The notes beneath the pieces were generated by a model. The model was not told the origin of the DNA and ran no database searches. It saw only the letters and a program-made list of their open reading frames with translations. From an uncultured Alistipes sp. (GTDB lineage Bacteria > Bacteroidota > Bacteroidia > Bacteroidales > UBA932), in assembly GCA_900544175.1 (NCBI GenBank), contig UQUN01000028.1, positions 1 to 33,124 of the forward strand: 33,124 bases of DNA, given 5' to 3'. The position numbers and the translations under genes were made by a program. Below, piece by piece: positions 24,702 to 33,093 of the stretch (its first letter is position 1; every line of letters starts with the position of its first letter).

Positions 24702-26513
24702 ATGCACACCGATAAATTCAACCCCCTCGAATGGCTCGACACCGAGCACACCGACACCAAAACACAACCTGTACAACAAACATCACCGGAAGAACACCAC
24801 TATCCCGGCACCATTGAAGCCGACATCGAGACCGTCACCGCCCGCATCGAAGCCGCAGCCACCGACATCACCGCCGGATACGCCCCCTGGCGCGACCTCG
24901 GATTCGCCCTCGCCGATGCCCTCGGAGAAAGCGGAAGACCCTACTACCACCGCCTCAGCCGCCTCAACCCCGACTACACCCAAGAAGAGACCGACCGGCA
25001 GTACGACCGCTGCCTCAGCGCCAAAGGCCACGGCATCACCATCCGAACCTTCTTCCAGCTCGCAAAAGACCACGGCATCTCCGTCTCCGTACCCCGCTCC
25101 AAATCCACAATATCTACAATATCCACCGAATCCACACCTGCGGATATTGTGGATACGGTAGATTCTGTAGATTTCACCGACCAGGAGCCCATGCCCGCAT
25201 TCACCCCACTCATCCGCTCCGACCTTCCGGCCTTCCTCCAGAAGATCACCGCCGCAGCCAACTCAGACCCCGACGCAGACATCCTCCTCCTCGGCTCCCT
25301 CACAGTCCTCTCAGCCTGCCTTCCCTCAGTCAGCGGCATATACGCCGACCGGGAAGTATACCCCAACCTCTTCCTCTTCGTCACAGCCTCCGCCTCCTCA
25401 GGCAAAGGACGACTCGCCCTCTGCCGCCACCTCGCCGAGCCCATCCACGACCGCCTCCGGGAGATATGCGAAGCCGAGACCATGGACTACCGCCACCGGC
25501 TGGCCGAGTACAACGCCGCCGGAAAACGCAAAGTAGACCTCGAAAAGCCCCAGGAACCACCCATGCGCATGCTCTTCATCCCGGCCAACTCCTCCGCCAC
25601 AGCAGTCTACCAGGTCCTCAACGACAACGGAGGACAGGGACTCATGTTCGAGACCGAAGGAGACACCCTCGCCAACACCTTCGGCTCAGACTACGGCAAC
25701 TACTCCGACGGATTCCGCAAAGCATTCCACCACGAGACCATATCCTACATACGCCGCAAAGACCGCGAATACGTCAACATCCGCACCCCGCGTCTCTCCG
25801 CCCTGCTCACCGGCACCCCGAGACAAGTCCACAGCCTCATCCCCGACGCCGAAAACGGACTCTTCAGCCGCTTCATATTCTACCGCCTCACCACCCGCCC
25901 CGTATGGCTCGACGTATTCGACAGCACCCTCGGACAGACCCACGACCGCTACTTCCACACCCTCGGAGCCGAATACCACGACTACCACCGCATCCTCAGC
26001 GGCAGCGCACCCCTCACATTCACCCTCACCGCCGCCCAGCAGACCGCATTCAACGACACCTTCCGGCAGTACCAAGACACCTGGAGACACCTTTGCGGAG
26101 ACGGATTCATCGCCACAGTCCGCCGCATGGGACTCATCACCTTCCGCACAGCCATGATCCTCTCCTCACTGCGCATCATGGACACTGGAGACATCCCCCC
26201 GGTCCTCACATGCACCGAAGCCGACTTCACCACCGCCCTCACCATTGCCGGCATCCTCCTACAACACAGTGCCGCAGTCTACCGGGAACTGCCCGGCTGC
26301 TCCGGAACAGCCCCCGGCGACAAACCCGCACCCACACTCCTCCACCGCACCATCCTCGAATCCCTTCCCCAGGAATTCGACCGGGCCACAGCCGCACGGC
26401 TCGCCGACACCCTCGGCCTCAATCCCAAATCCCTCGACCGCATCATAAAACGGTGGTGCGAGGAAGGCACACTCATCAAAGTCTCGCACGGCAACTACCG
26501 GAAAAATCAATAA
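24702..26513 (+). CDS. DUF3987-type helicase-primase
   Basis: A 603-residue protein. The true ATG is at 24702; the same frame stays open back to 23895, but that part only shadows the primase gene. Residues of about 35-125 form a PriCT-like helical domain (GYAPWRDLGFALADALGESG). A low-complexity linker (STISTISTESTPADIVDTVD) follows at about 135-155. Then comes the DUF3987 ATPase domain with Walker A-like ASASSGKG (Lys235), LFIPANSSATAVYQVL and FETEGDTLANTF. A winged-helix-like tail (DRATAARLADTLGLNPKSLD) may bind DNA. DUF3987 proteins are the usual replication ATPase of such elements. Confidence 0.82.
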   Translation: MHTDKFNPLEWLDTEHTDTKTQPVQQTSPEEHHYPGTIEADIETVTARIEAAATDITAGYAPWRDLGFALADALGESGRPYYHRLSRLNPDYTQEETDRQYDRCLSAKGHGITIRTFFQLAKDHGISVSVPRSKSTISTISTESTPADIVDTVDSVDFTDQEPMPAFTPLIRSDLPAFLQKITAAANSDPDADILLLGSLTVLSACLPSVSGIYADREVYPNLFLFVTASASSGKGRLALCRHLAEPIHDRLREICEAETMDYRHRLAEYNAAGKRKVDLEKPQEPPMRMLFIPANSSATAVYQVLNDNGGQGLMFETEGDTLANTFGSDYGNYSDGFRKAFHHETISYIRRKDREYVNIRTPRLSALLTGTPRQVHSLIPDAENGLFSRFIFYRLTTRPVWLDVFDSTLGQTHDRYFHTLGAEYHDYHRILSGSAPLTFTLTAAQQTAFNDTFRQYQDTWRHLCGDGFIATVRRMGLITFRTAMILSSLRIMDTGDIPPVLTCTEADFTTALTIAGILLQHSAAVYRELPGCSGTAPGDKPAPTLLHRTILESLPQEFDRATAARLADTLGLNPKSLDRIIKRWCEEGTLIKVSHGNYRKNQ

Positions 26514-26522
26514 CTTTGCATC

Positions 26523-27428
26523 ATGGAGAATACAGGTGTCACATACCCTTTCACCCCGGCCCATACAGGCCTCACAGATCTCAGAACAGCTATCGGAGAC
26601 TGGTCTGTTTCCATTGAAGAGGGAACCACAGACTACATACCCCTAGAAGACACCCTGCCAGGGCTAAAAAGATATTACAACGGATGGCAGAACGGAGACT
26701 TGATCATCATAGGCGGCAGACATGGCGCAGGCAAGACATCATTGATACTTGATATACTGAAAGCGACATCCATTGACCACGACATCCCCTCACTCTGCAT
26801 CGTCCCTCAAAGCAAATCCAGCAGCATCCTCCTGCGGCTGATAAGAAAATACAGCGACCAGTACGGCGGCAATTCTCCGGAAGCTCTTCAATATATTGCA
26901 GAAAATGTAAATCTGTCTCGGTGCCCTCTCTACATCGATGACACACCTCGCTTGGACATAACAAGACTCAGTGCGTTCATCCAAGAATGGATGGAAACAT
27001 ACGGTATCCGGATTGTAGCCATTGACCCGTTCCAGAGCATAACCGAATCCACCTATTTCACGCACAATCCAGTACAAGGATTTAACTTCGTCACCCGTGA
27101 ACTCAAAAGCATTGCCCGAGAACTCGACATTCCCATACTAGTCACCTCAGGCCTTGACAACTGCCCTAGTAAGCATAGAACCTCGAAGCTCCCCACACTT
27201 GACGACCTGTCCCTTACAGGATCAGCCGTATACGACGCAGATCTCATCATCATTATGCACAGACCGCAATATACTAATGGCTCAGAAACATTCGAACCCA
27301 CCCAATGCCAGTTCATCATTCCCAAAAACAGACACGGACCCACCGGAGAGTTTGCAATGGCCTTCAATCCCAGAACACTCTCATTCCATGAACCAGAATC
27401 TTCATTCATAAATACCGAATACTTTTAG
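26523..27428 (+). CDS. DnaB-like RecA-fold ATPase (replicative helicase-like)
   Basis: A 301-residue protein with the RecA fold of the DnaB C-terminal domain. Walker A is GGRHGAGKTS (64-73), the Walker B strand is IRIVAIDPFQSI, then LKSIARELDIPILVTSGL, DLSLTGSAVYDADLIIIMHR (DnaB motif 4 region) and KNRHGPTGEFAMAF. The DnaB N-terminal primase-binding domain is absent. It starts 9 bp after the DUF3987 gene. It could be a helicase or loader for element replication. RadA/KaiC-type ATPases are less likely given the KNRHGPTG ending. Confidence 0.8.
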   Translation: MENTGVTYPFTPAHTGLTDLRTAIGDWSVSIEEGTTDYIPLEDTLPGLKRYYNGWQNGDLIIIGGRHGAGKTSLILDILKATSIDHDIPSLCIVPQSKSSSILLRLIRKYSDQYGGNSPEALQYIAENVNLSRCPLYIDDTPRLDITRLSAFIQEWMETYGIRIVAIDPFQSITESTYFTHNPVQGFNFVTRELKSIARELDIPILVTSGLDNCPSKHRTSKLPTLDDLSLTGSAVYDADLIIIMHRPQYTNGSETFEPTQCQFIIPKNRHGPTGEFAMAFNPRTLSFHEPESSFINTEYF

Positions 27429-27446
27429 CAAAACACTTAATACTAT

Positions 27447-28247
27447 ATGAATCAAGCACCTATCACCCCTGAGCAAAAACTGGAAATTCTCAAACGCGAT
27501 AAGTTTACCTGCTGCTACTGCCGCCGCAGCACCCCTGAAGTATTCCTTTGCATAGACAACATCACCACCCACTACCCCGATACTCATCCCCTCGACAGCG
27601 ATGGGAATCTCGAATGCTGTTGCGCCGAGTGCCACAACAAGCGGCACGAAAACTACATAAACCCCGCAGCAAGAGACTTCCTGCAGGAACGGCGAGAGCA
27701 GTTTGACCAATATCTTGAATGGAAAAGCAGCAACCAGGATTTCAGAATAGATCAAGAAGTAACGGTAATACAATACATCAACGGTAAACTGTATCCTGAT
27801 TTCGAATTATCCAGACAGAATATCTTTGAGGTAAAAAAGGCCCTTGCCCGTTATCCGCTCACTGATGTCCTGGATGTCACTGATCGGGCATATTTAAACA
27901 CCATACGGATTGGCAGAGATCAGAAAATCACCCGAAAAAGCTATGAAGCATTCATAGAGAATATCCCAAAATACCTTTACTTTCTAACATGCGCACCCAC
28001 AGAACAGGCAATACGCATGTTAACCGGCAAAACTGCATCACCCTACAAATTTGGTGAAACATGTCGCAAGGAGTGTTTCTCGACACTGAGCGAACTTGCT
28101 GCTAAACTCCGCAATATCGGAAAAACAGACGAAGAGATAATATCCATCATCAACACAGAAATAGCTCCGACTTTGGACTATGCCGATTCCTGGCCCAAAA
28201 TGCGCAGTTACATAAGTTCTGTCCGCAGAAAATACCTTGACCGATAG
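27447..28247 (+). CDS. HNH-like zinc protein of the element
   Basis: A 266-residue protein. Residues 22-67 resemble an HNH nuclease core with two zinc knuckles, C22-x2-C25 and C59-x2-C62, and the ending CHNKRH. The first catalytic His of the DH pair is replaced (Asp37-Asn38 in IDNIT), so nuclease activity is doubtful or the alignment differs. The remaining 200 residues are helical with no recognised domain. It lies 18 bp after the DnaB-like gene and converges on res 23 bp away. A role in element processing or defence is possible. Confidence 0.6.
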   Translation: MNQAPITPEQKLEILKRDKFTCCYCRRSTPEVFLCIDNITTHYPDTHPLDSDGNLECCCAECHNKRHENYINPAARDFLQERREQFDQYLEWKSSNQDFRIDQEVTVIQYINGKLYPDFELSRQNIFEVKKALARYPLTDVLDVTDRAYLNTIRIGRDQKITRKSYEAFIENIPKYLYFLTCAPTEQAIRMLTGKTASPYKFGETCRKECFSTLSELAAKLRNIGKTDEEIISIINTEIAPTLDYADSWPKMRSYISSVRRKYLDR

Positions 28248-28270
28248 GACAAACACTATCACCTGCTATC

Positions 28271-30985
28271 CTAATCGCCCAATGCAGCAAGATACCTAAA
28301 GCTCATAGTCCTGTCCACGACATCATGAGCAATAAGAATATACCTCCACGGCTTTCCCCCATTCTCTTTTGTATATTCAGTCGCATTCTTACAGTATTCC
28401 TCTGCGGCCCTCTTCTTATCTTGCACATCCGCATCATTTACATCTTTTGCAGCCTTAGTCTCAACAAGATAGATACAATTTCCCGTCTCCACCACAAAAT
28501 CCGGTTCATACCGCCTCGAACCATTTGACCAGTAAATATTAAACTGACTGGAAGCCGGCCTGAGCCATTTCTTCACATCCGCATCAGACTCCAGCACATT
28601 TGCAAAATCAAGTTCAGTCATACTGTCAAACTTGCATTGCGTATAATACGACTTAGTAAAGCCGGTGAAAATTATCTTCGGTACCGACTTTTTATCAACA
28701 CTATCCCTATAATCCCTCCTTCCATATCCTTCCACTTCTGTAAGATGCTGTTCCACAATACCAGAAAACGGCAATACCTTCGGCCTTGTATACCCAAGAG
28801 GCTTCATCACAAAATGATCCTTCAACTGCTTATAGATCATACCGGCAATAGCCTCCCTAAAGTTGTACACAATCTCAGCAGCATCAGAGTCCTCACCAGC
28901 TGCCCTCTGTATGGCATCCAATGCCTGCTGCGCCAAATGGTACAGTAATGCCGAATTTTTCACATAATCTATATCATCATACTCCATCAGCGCACTCACT
29001 ATTTGATCTACCGGCGGCTCATATTCCCGTCCTAAGATCACCTCAATAATCTCCGAAGACTTATCCACAAGTCCGACACGCACTATCTCCTGTTTCAAAT
29101 CGGGAAGAGAAAATCCGAAATCCGTATTCAGGTCGAACCATTCATACTCTGCCCTACACACCTCTCTCTGAATTGTCATTCTTGGAATCTCTATAGTATT
29201 CTCCACGAAATTATATATAACCGTCTCCACCACATTGTCCACATCAGCAATCAATGACCTCGACACATCCTCATAAAACAGAGGGTACCTCTCCTTCGCA
29301 CTTTTTATAATCTCCTGTTTTGTCATCTCCTTAACAACAGCAACGACATCCGGCCTTTTCAAATCAGCAGCACTTCTTATAGGACTTCTCCTCTCCAGAG
29401 AAGAATCCATTATCCTAGGCATCTCCGACAGCACCTTCCATACAGCTCTCTTGGCATCAGACACATCCCTGACAGATTTCTTATCCTCCTCCGTCCTTGC
29501 AGCCTCAAGCGCCCTTTGTTCCTCCAAATCCAGAATAGTCTGAGCCACTACCACCTTACTCGTCTCAGAAGACACATCCTCATCACCAAGTTCCACATAC
29601 GACAGTCTGCTCAGCACAGAAGCCGGATCATTCGCCCTCTCGATAACAGCCTCGAAATTTTCATGAGCAATCACCGTCAGCTTATCAACATCAGGACATC
29701 CTGTTCTTCTTCCATAAGGAAGCCTCAGTCCACGTCCTATAGACTGCTCTATCAGTATTGGAGCATCAGCGGCACGGAGCGGCACTATCGTATAAAGATT
29801 TGTAACATCCCACCCCTCCTTCAGCATATTGACGTGAATGACTATCTCCACCTTATTATCCGGACTCTCAAGAGACACGAACAGTCGGTCCACCTCGTCA
29901 TCCTTCCTGGTAGAACTGTCTATCTGCAGCACCTTACCCCGGTATTTACCACCATAAAGATCATTTTCAATAAGTTCAAAAGTATCCTTTGCATGCTGGA
30001 TATTCCTGCAGATCACCCAAATGAAGGGCTTCACAAGCGGCAATCCGTTTCGCCGTGAATACAGTTCAAGTTGAACCTTTGTCTTCTCATGTATACTGAA
30101 GGCATCCTCCAACTTTATAATATCCAATTCCCTATCGGACATATTGCCTTTCTTGAAATTCCTCCGCCTTGCCACCGTTGGTATCTTCACATATTTCCCG
30201 TCCGCCAACGCCTGAGCGAGATTATACTCGTACACGATATTTCTGAAAGACTTTCCTTTCTCATCAGTAGGCGTCGCAGTCATCTCAAGTCCCAGCACAG
30301 GCCTCAGCTCATCAATAGCCTTCCTCGAAGCATCCGCATGATACCTGTGAGCCTCATCCATCAGTATCACCAGGTCCTCCAGACTAGACAAATACTCAAA
30401 ATACGACTGCCCAAGATATTCGGACAGCCGCCTCATTTTTGGAACTCCTTTCTTACTGGACTTACTGTCTGAATTGAACTTCGATATATTGAAAATATTT
30501 ATCTCGACAGAGTTATGCAGAGTCCCCATATTATGGAACTGATTATAATTGTCTCCGTCCACCACTATCGGAGGATTTGCCACAAACTCCGCAATTCCCT
30601 TGAAAGCATACTTCTGGTATGACACCTCCCCGAAATCTCTTTTCAACTTCTCATACAGAGTAAGATTGGGAGCCAGCACAAAGAAATGTTTAATCCCCTT
30701 CTTTAGATACAAATACGATATACAAGCCCCCATCAGGCGCGTCTTTCCAATCCCTGTCGCAATAGAAAAAGCAAAAGACGGGAAATTCCTCTCAAAACTC
30801 CTACAGTCGGGACAGACCTCCTTTGCCAAAGCCAGCTGCCTCACAAGATATCCGGCATACTCCGACTCATCCTCAGGTTTCTTTAGATCCAGCCTGTCAG
30901 TAAGCCGGGCCACAATCCCCAGGGCCTCGGCCAATGGCTCGCGCAGCGACATCCGCTGCCTGATGACATCAATTATCTCGCTCAT
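28271..30985 (-). CDS. res: Type III restriction enzyme, Res subunit
   Basis: A 904-residue SF2 helicase-nuclease that cuts DNA when paired with Mod. Walker A is ATGIGKTR (76-83) and Walker B is MDEAH with Asp210-His213. Motif III is MTATPTD, and motif VI is EQSIGRGLRLPYG. The C-terminal PD-(D/E)xK nuclease is intact: PD with Asp829, then Glu842 and Lys844 in VETKAA. Length is normal for type III Res. It is the last gene of the leftward operon, separated from the previous gene by 143 bp, so it may have its own promoter. It converges on the HNH-like gene. Confidence 0.9.
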   Translation of the reverse strand: MSEIIDVIRQRMSLREPLAEALGIVARLTDRLDLKKPEDESEYAGYLVRQLALAKEVCPDCRSFERNFPSFAFSIATGIGKTRLMGACISYLYLKKGIKHFFVLAPNLTLYEKLKRDFGEVSYQKYAFKGIAEFVANPPIVVDGDNYNQFHNMGTLHNSVEINIFNISKFNSDSKSSKKGVPKMRRLSEYLGQSYFEYLSSLEDLVILMDEAHRYHADASRKAIDELRPVLGLEMTATPTDEKGKSFRNIVYEYNLAQALADGKYVKIPTVARRRNFKKGNMSDRELDIIKLEDAFSIHEKTKVQLELYSRRNGLPLVKPFIWVICRNIQHAKDTFELIENDLYGGKYRGKVLQIDSSTRKDDEVDRLFVSLESPDNKVEIVIHVNMLKEGWDVTNLYTIVPLRAADAPILIEQSIGRGLRLPYGRRTGCPDVDKLTVIAHENFEAVIERANDPASVLSRLSYVELGDEDVSSETSKVVVAQTILDLEEQRALEAARTEEDKKSVRDVSDAKRAVWKVLSEMPRIMDSSLERRSPIRSAADLKRPDVVAVVKEMTKQEIIKSAKERYPLFYEDVSRSLIADVDNVVETVIYNFVENTIEIPRMTIQREVCRAEYEWFDLNTDFGFSLPDLKQEIVRVGLVDKSSEIIEVILGREYEPPVDQIVSALMEYDDIDYVKNSALLYHLAQQALDAIQRAAGEDSDAAEIVYNFREAIAGMIYKQLKDHFVMKPLGYTRPKVLPFSGIVEQHLTEVEGYGRRDYRDSVDKKSVPKIIFTGFTKSYYTQCKFDSMTELDFANVLESDADVKKWLRPASSQFNIYWSNGSRRYEPDFVVETGNCIYLVETKAAKDVNDADVQDKKRAAEEYCKNATEYTKENGGKPWRYILIAHDVVDRTMSFRYLAALGD

Positions 30986-31075
30986 TATTAATATCTTCAG
31001 ATATTTACAAATCTCCTCATCCCCAAATCCTCTAAATTTTTATTCATATAAATTTGTTTTTGTTTTTTTCTAACG

Positions 31076-31171
31076 CTATTTTTGCAGCATCTCATCAACC
31101 ATGTTGTTGAAGGAGTTACGGGGGCGGCCTAACGACCGCTCCTTGCTTTTATCTCCAGCTGTATACTGCAT
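31076..31171 (-). CDS. Possible 31-codon ORF, or displaced C-terminus of the upstream gene
   Basis: A frame different from the 31129-31707 gene is open from an ATG at 31171 to a TAG at 31076. It encodes a 31-residue peptide including SLGRPRNSFNNMVDEMLQK. This looks like real protein, with an AT-hook-like GRPR and an amphipathic ending. It has no good ribosome-binding site, so it may be the native C-terminal tail of the preceding protein, shifted out of frame by a small indel near 31180-31190. It could also be noise. Confidence 0.3.
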   Translation of the reverse strand: MQYTAGDKSKERSLGRPRNSFNNMVDEMLQK

Positions 31172-31707
31172 ATCAGATCATCCGGAGTGACAATACACTG
31201 CCCGGCAGAGAGCTTCCACTCTTCATATTCCCTCAGTTTTTTCTTCGTCTGATGCTCCCACTCCGACACAAAAGCCGTCCACAGCAGCACATAATCATTC
31301 CTCACCTCCAATATTACAAAATAATCCACATCCACCACACCGTCATTCCTCTCCAAACATATACACACTCTGTTGTCAGACCTCTGTCTGGACTGCCTCC
31401 AGAATTTAAGTTCCCAAGACTCCACATTTTCAACAGACGGCCTGGCCCAAGGCATACACTCACATCTGCGCAGATCCGGCAGCCGCTCACTCTCCACCTC
31501 CCCCTTATGGGTCATATGATAAAACGTATATGCCCTTCCCTGGAACTCAGGGTGATACTTCATCCTCAGCCCATGAGAGCCGAACATCGCCCTATGCCTG
31601 ATAAAATCTCTTTCAAACACCTCATACACCGCATCAACATACCTCTCATAATTCCCTCCATACTCCGTAAGATATATCTTCTTAGGCAATTCCATACTAT
31701 TTACCAT
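31129..31707 (-). CDS. Unknown R-M-associated protein, possibly barnase-like fold
   Basis: A 192-residue protein between the DUF3800 gene and res. The ORF can be read from a TTG at 31725, but GGAGG stands 7 nt before the ATG at 31707, and that start overlaps the DUF3800 gene by 11 bp. The centre has the pattern MPWARPSVEN, ELKFWRQSRQ, CICLERNDG, YFVILEVRNDYVLLWTAF, ending in KKLREYEEWK. This strand order reminds me of PBECR-type (barnase/EndoU/RelE-like) proteins of phages and mobile elements; that is memory, not a search. No signal or membrane segment. A second frame may hold its original tail (31076-31171). Confidence 0.6.
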   Translation of the reverse strand: MVNSMELPKKIYLTEYGGNYERYVDAVYEVFERDFIRHRAMFGSHGLRMKYHPEFQGRAYTFYHMTHKGEVESERLPDLRRCECMPWARPSVENVESWELKFWRQSRQRSDNRVCICLERNDGVVDVDYFVILEVRNDYVLLWTAFVSEWEHQTKKKLREYEEWKLSAGQCIVTPDDLICSIQLEIKARSGR

Positions 31708-32404
31708 ATCCACCCCTCCACACAAACACGTTGAACTTGTTTTCTCTATACAGAGTACTGCGCATCAAATCATACCCGCTCCTGCTCCTGATACGCTCAA
31801 TCAGCCGCAGCTTGGCGGTACTTGCCTCCAGCCCCCTGTGCAGATATGACACAGCACCAGTCAACAGATCCGCCACAGCCACCAGTTCCACCTCCTCAGA
31901 GCGGACCTGCTGTACCCTCCTGATCATCTCCCTATTGAAGTCATAATGGTTATTACACAATATCTCATGCAGTTTCTCCACCTTCTTCTGTCCGCGTGTA
32001 TCCTTAATATCCACATAGATATTATATCCATAGCCAGGTTCGAACAGCGTCTTGAGCATATCAAAATACATCTTGTAGTAAAACGTATCATGCGTCTGAT
32101 TAAACTCCCCATGCCTCAGCATCTGCTTGTCCGGCACCACCAGCACCCGGAAATGCAGATCACTGTTGTCAAAAAAATAATTGACAACATCCATATAAAA
32201 ATCCAGCTGTCCGTTCGACACCTTGTTCCACTTTATCTCCATCCATCTGCTGAGCCCGTGCTCCACCTTAATCTCCCTTATACGGCGGAATATCTCATCC
32301 TTCCTCTCCTCCGGACACCAGACCCCGCCGATAGCCATAGCCTTCTGTCTGTCATGCTCCAGATGACAGCTCTCATCACAGTAAATATTAAACAACTCTT
32401 TCAT
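31697..32404 (-). CDS. DUF3800 protein in the R-M operon
   Basis: A 235-residue protein of the DUF3800 family, often found in defence and mobile loci and thought to have an RNase H-like fold. Hallmarks seen: IYCDESCH with Asp10-Glu11, the strand AIGGVWCPE, EIKWNKVS, YNIYVDIKDTRG, and the late helix EEVELVAVADLLTGAVSY. The acidic residues could form a metal site, so a nuclease role is possible but unproven. It starts 2 bp after mod and overlaps the next gene by 11 bp, so it is tightly built into the R-M operon. Confidence 0.78.
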   Translation of the reverse strand: MKELFNIYCDESCHLEHDRQKAMAIGGVWCPEERKDEIFRRIREIKVEHGLSRWMEIKWNKVSNGQLDFYMDVVNYFFDNSDLHFRVLVVPDKQMLRHGEFNQTHDTFYYKMYFDMLKTLFEPGYGYNIYVDIKDTRGQKKVEKLHEILCNNHYDFNREMIRRVQQVRSEEVELVAVADLLTGAVSYLHRGLEASTAKLRLIERIRSRSGYDLMRSTLYRENKFNVFVWRGGYGK

Positions 32405-32406
32405 AA

Positions 32407-33093
32407 TTACAGCACCTCCTCATCCACATTATCCGGCAATGCAACAATATTCAGAGAATAATCATCATGATTAAATTCACACTTACCCAGCAGCATCTGT
32501 GGAATCTTTTTTACAGTAATATTCGAAAACATTCCGCGGCACTCCTTCTGAAAAGCAGTACAACATACCAGAAGAGACTCCCCCTCAGCCATTTGGTCCG
32601 CAATACCGGCCAAAACCTCCACCGTTACAAACTGAGTCGTCGTATAGATATAGTCATTCTCCGAACTATGCCCCTGCTTCCAATAAACATCCACCGAAGG
32701 CTCATACACAAACCCCTCCTGCTTCGCCATAGCCGCAGCAAGCATATCCGCATTATACTCCTGATTGATTACCAGACGCCCATAAGCATCCTCCTTCAAT
32801 AGCGAAGGAGCCAGCTCATAAAACTTGAAACCACCTCCTCCATGCCAATCCAACGCCTTGGAAACACCACCCTGATCAGACCCGTCGACCACTTTTTTCA
32901 GACGTTCATAACAATGCGTATAAGCATGATTCCCCAACTCTACACCTATATACCGCCTGTGCATCTTATGAGCAACAGCAGCAGTTGTGCCTGAACCGAG
33001 AAAACTATCCAAAACTATATCTTCCGGTTTATTAGTAAATAATGACAAAATCCTTGTTACCAGCATTTCTGCTGCTCTCGAAAAAGTAGACAC
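32407..33093 (-). CDS. mod: Type III DNA adenine methyltransferase, C-terminal fragment (mod)
   Basis: The 3' part of the modification subunit that recognises the target and methylates adenine. The sequence shows SAM motif I DIVLDSFLGSGTTAAVAHKM and the block RRYIGVELGNHAYTHCYERL, followed by the usual Mod C-terminal tail with GGGGFKFYELAPSLL. The DPPY catalytic motif and the target-recognition region would be upstream and are missing. The frame stays open to the window edge, but from about 33079 it runs into the putative IS terminus, so the first codons shown (GTG at 33093) are unlikely to be native. The gene is either interrupted by an IS or cut by assembly. Confidence 0.8.
   Translation of the reverse strand: MSTFSRAAEMLVTRILSLFTNKPEDIVLDSFLGSGTTAAVAHKMHRRYIGVELGNHAYTHCYERLKKVVDGSDQGGVSKALDWHGGGGFKFYELAPSLLKEDAYGRLVINQEYNADMLAAAMAKQEGFVYEPSVDVYWKQGHSSENDYIYTTTQFVTVEVLAGIADQMAEGESLLVCCTAFQKECRGMFSNITVKKIPQMLLGKCEFNHDDYSLNIVALPDNVDEEVL

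Larger units (their letters stand above)
20475..33079. mobile_element. Integrative element carrying a type III R-M cargo (right end not in window)
   Basis: The content and order are integrase, unknown protein, two helix-turn-helix proteins, AEP-type primase, DUF3987 helicase-primase, DnaB-like ATPase, HNH-like protein, then the type III R-M operon on the other strand. The first six to seven genes form the typical accessory core of Bacteroidetes integrative elements. The left limit is placed at the tRNA-like remnant 20475-20494 and is inferred. No relaxase, VirB or phage structural gene is seen. The right end lies past the window, where mod is broken by a putative IS. Confidence 0.75.

Noticed and set aside
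25466..26617. 383-residue open frame rich in Arg, Pro and His
   Set aside because: It lies entirely in another frame over the DUF3987 gene and exists because that region is C-rich with few T; no domain or ribosome site.
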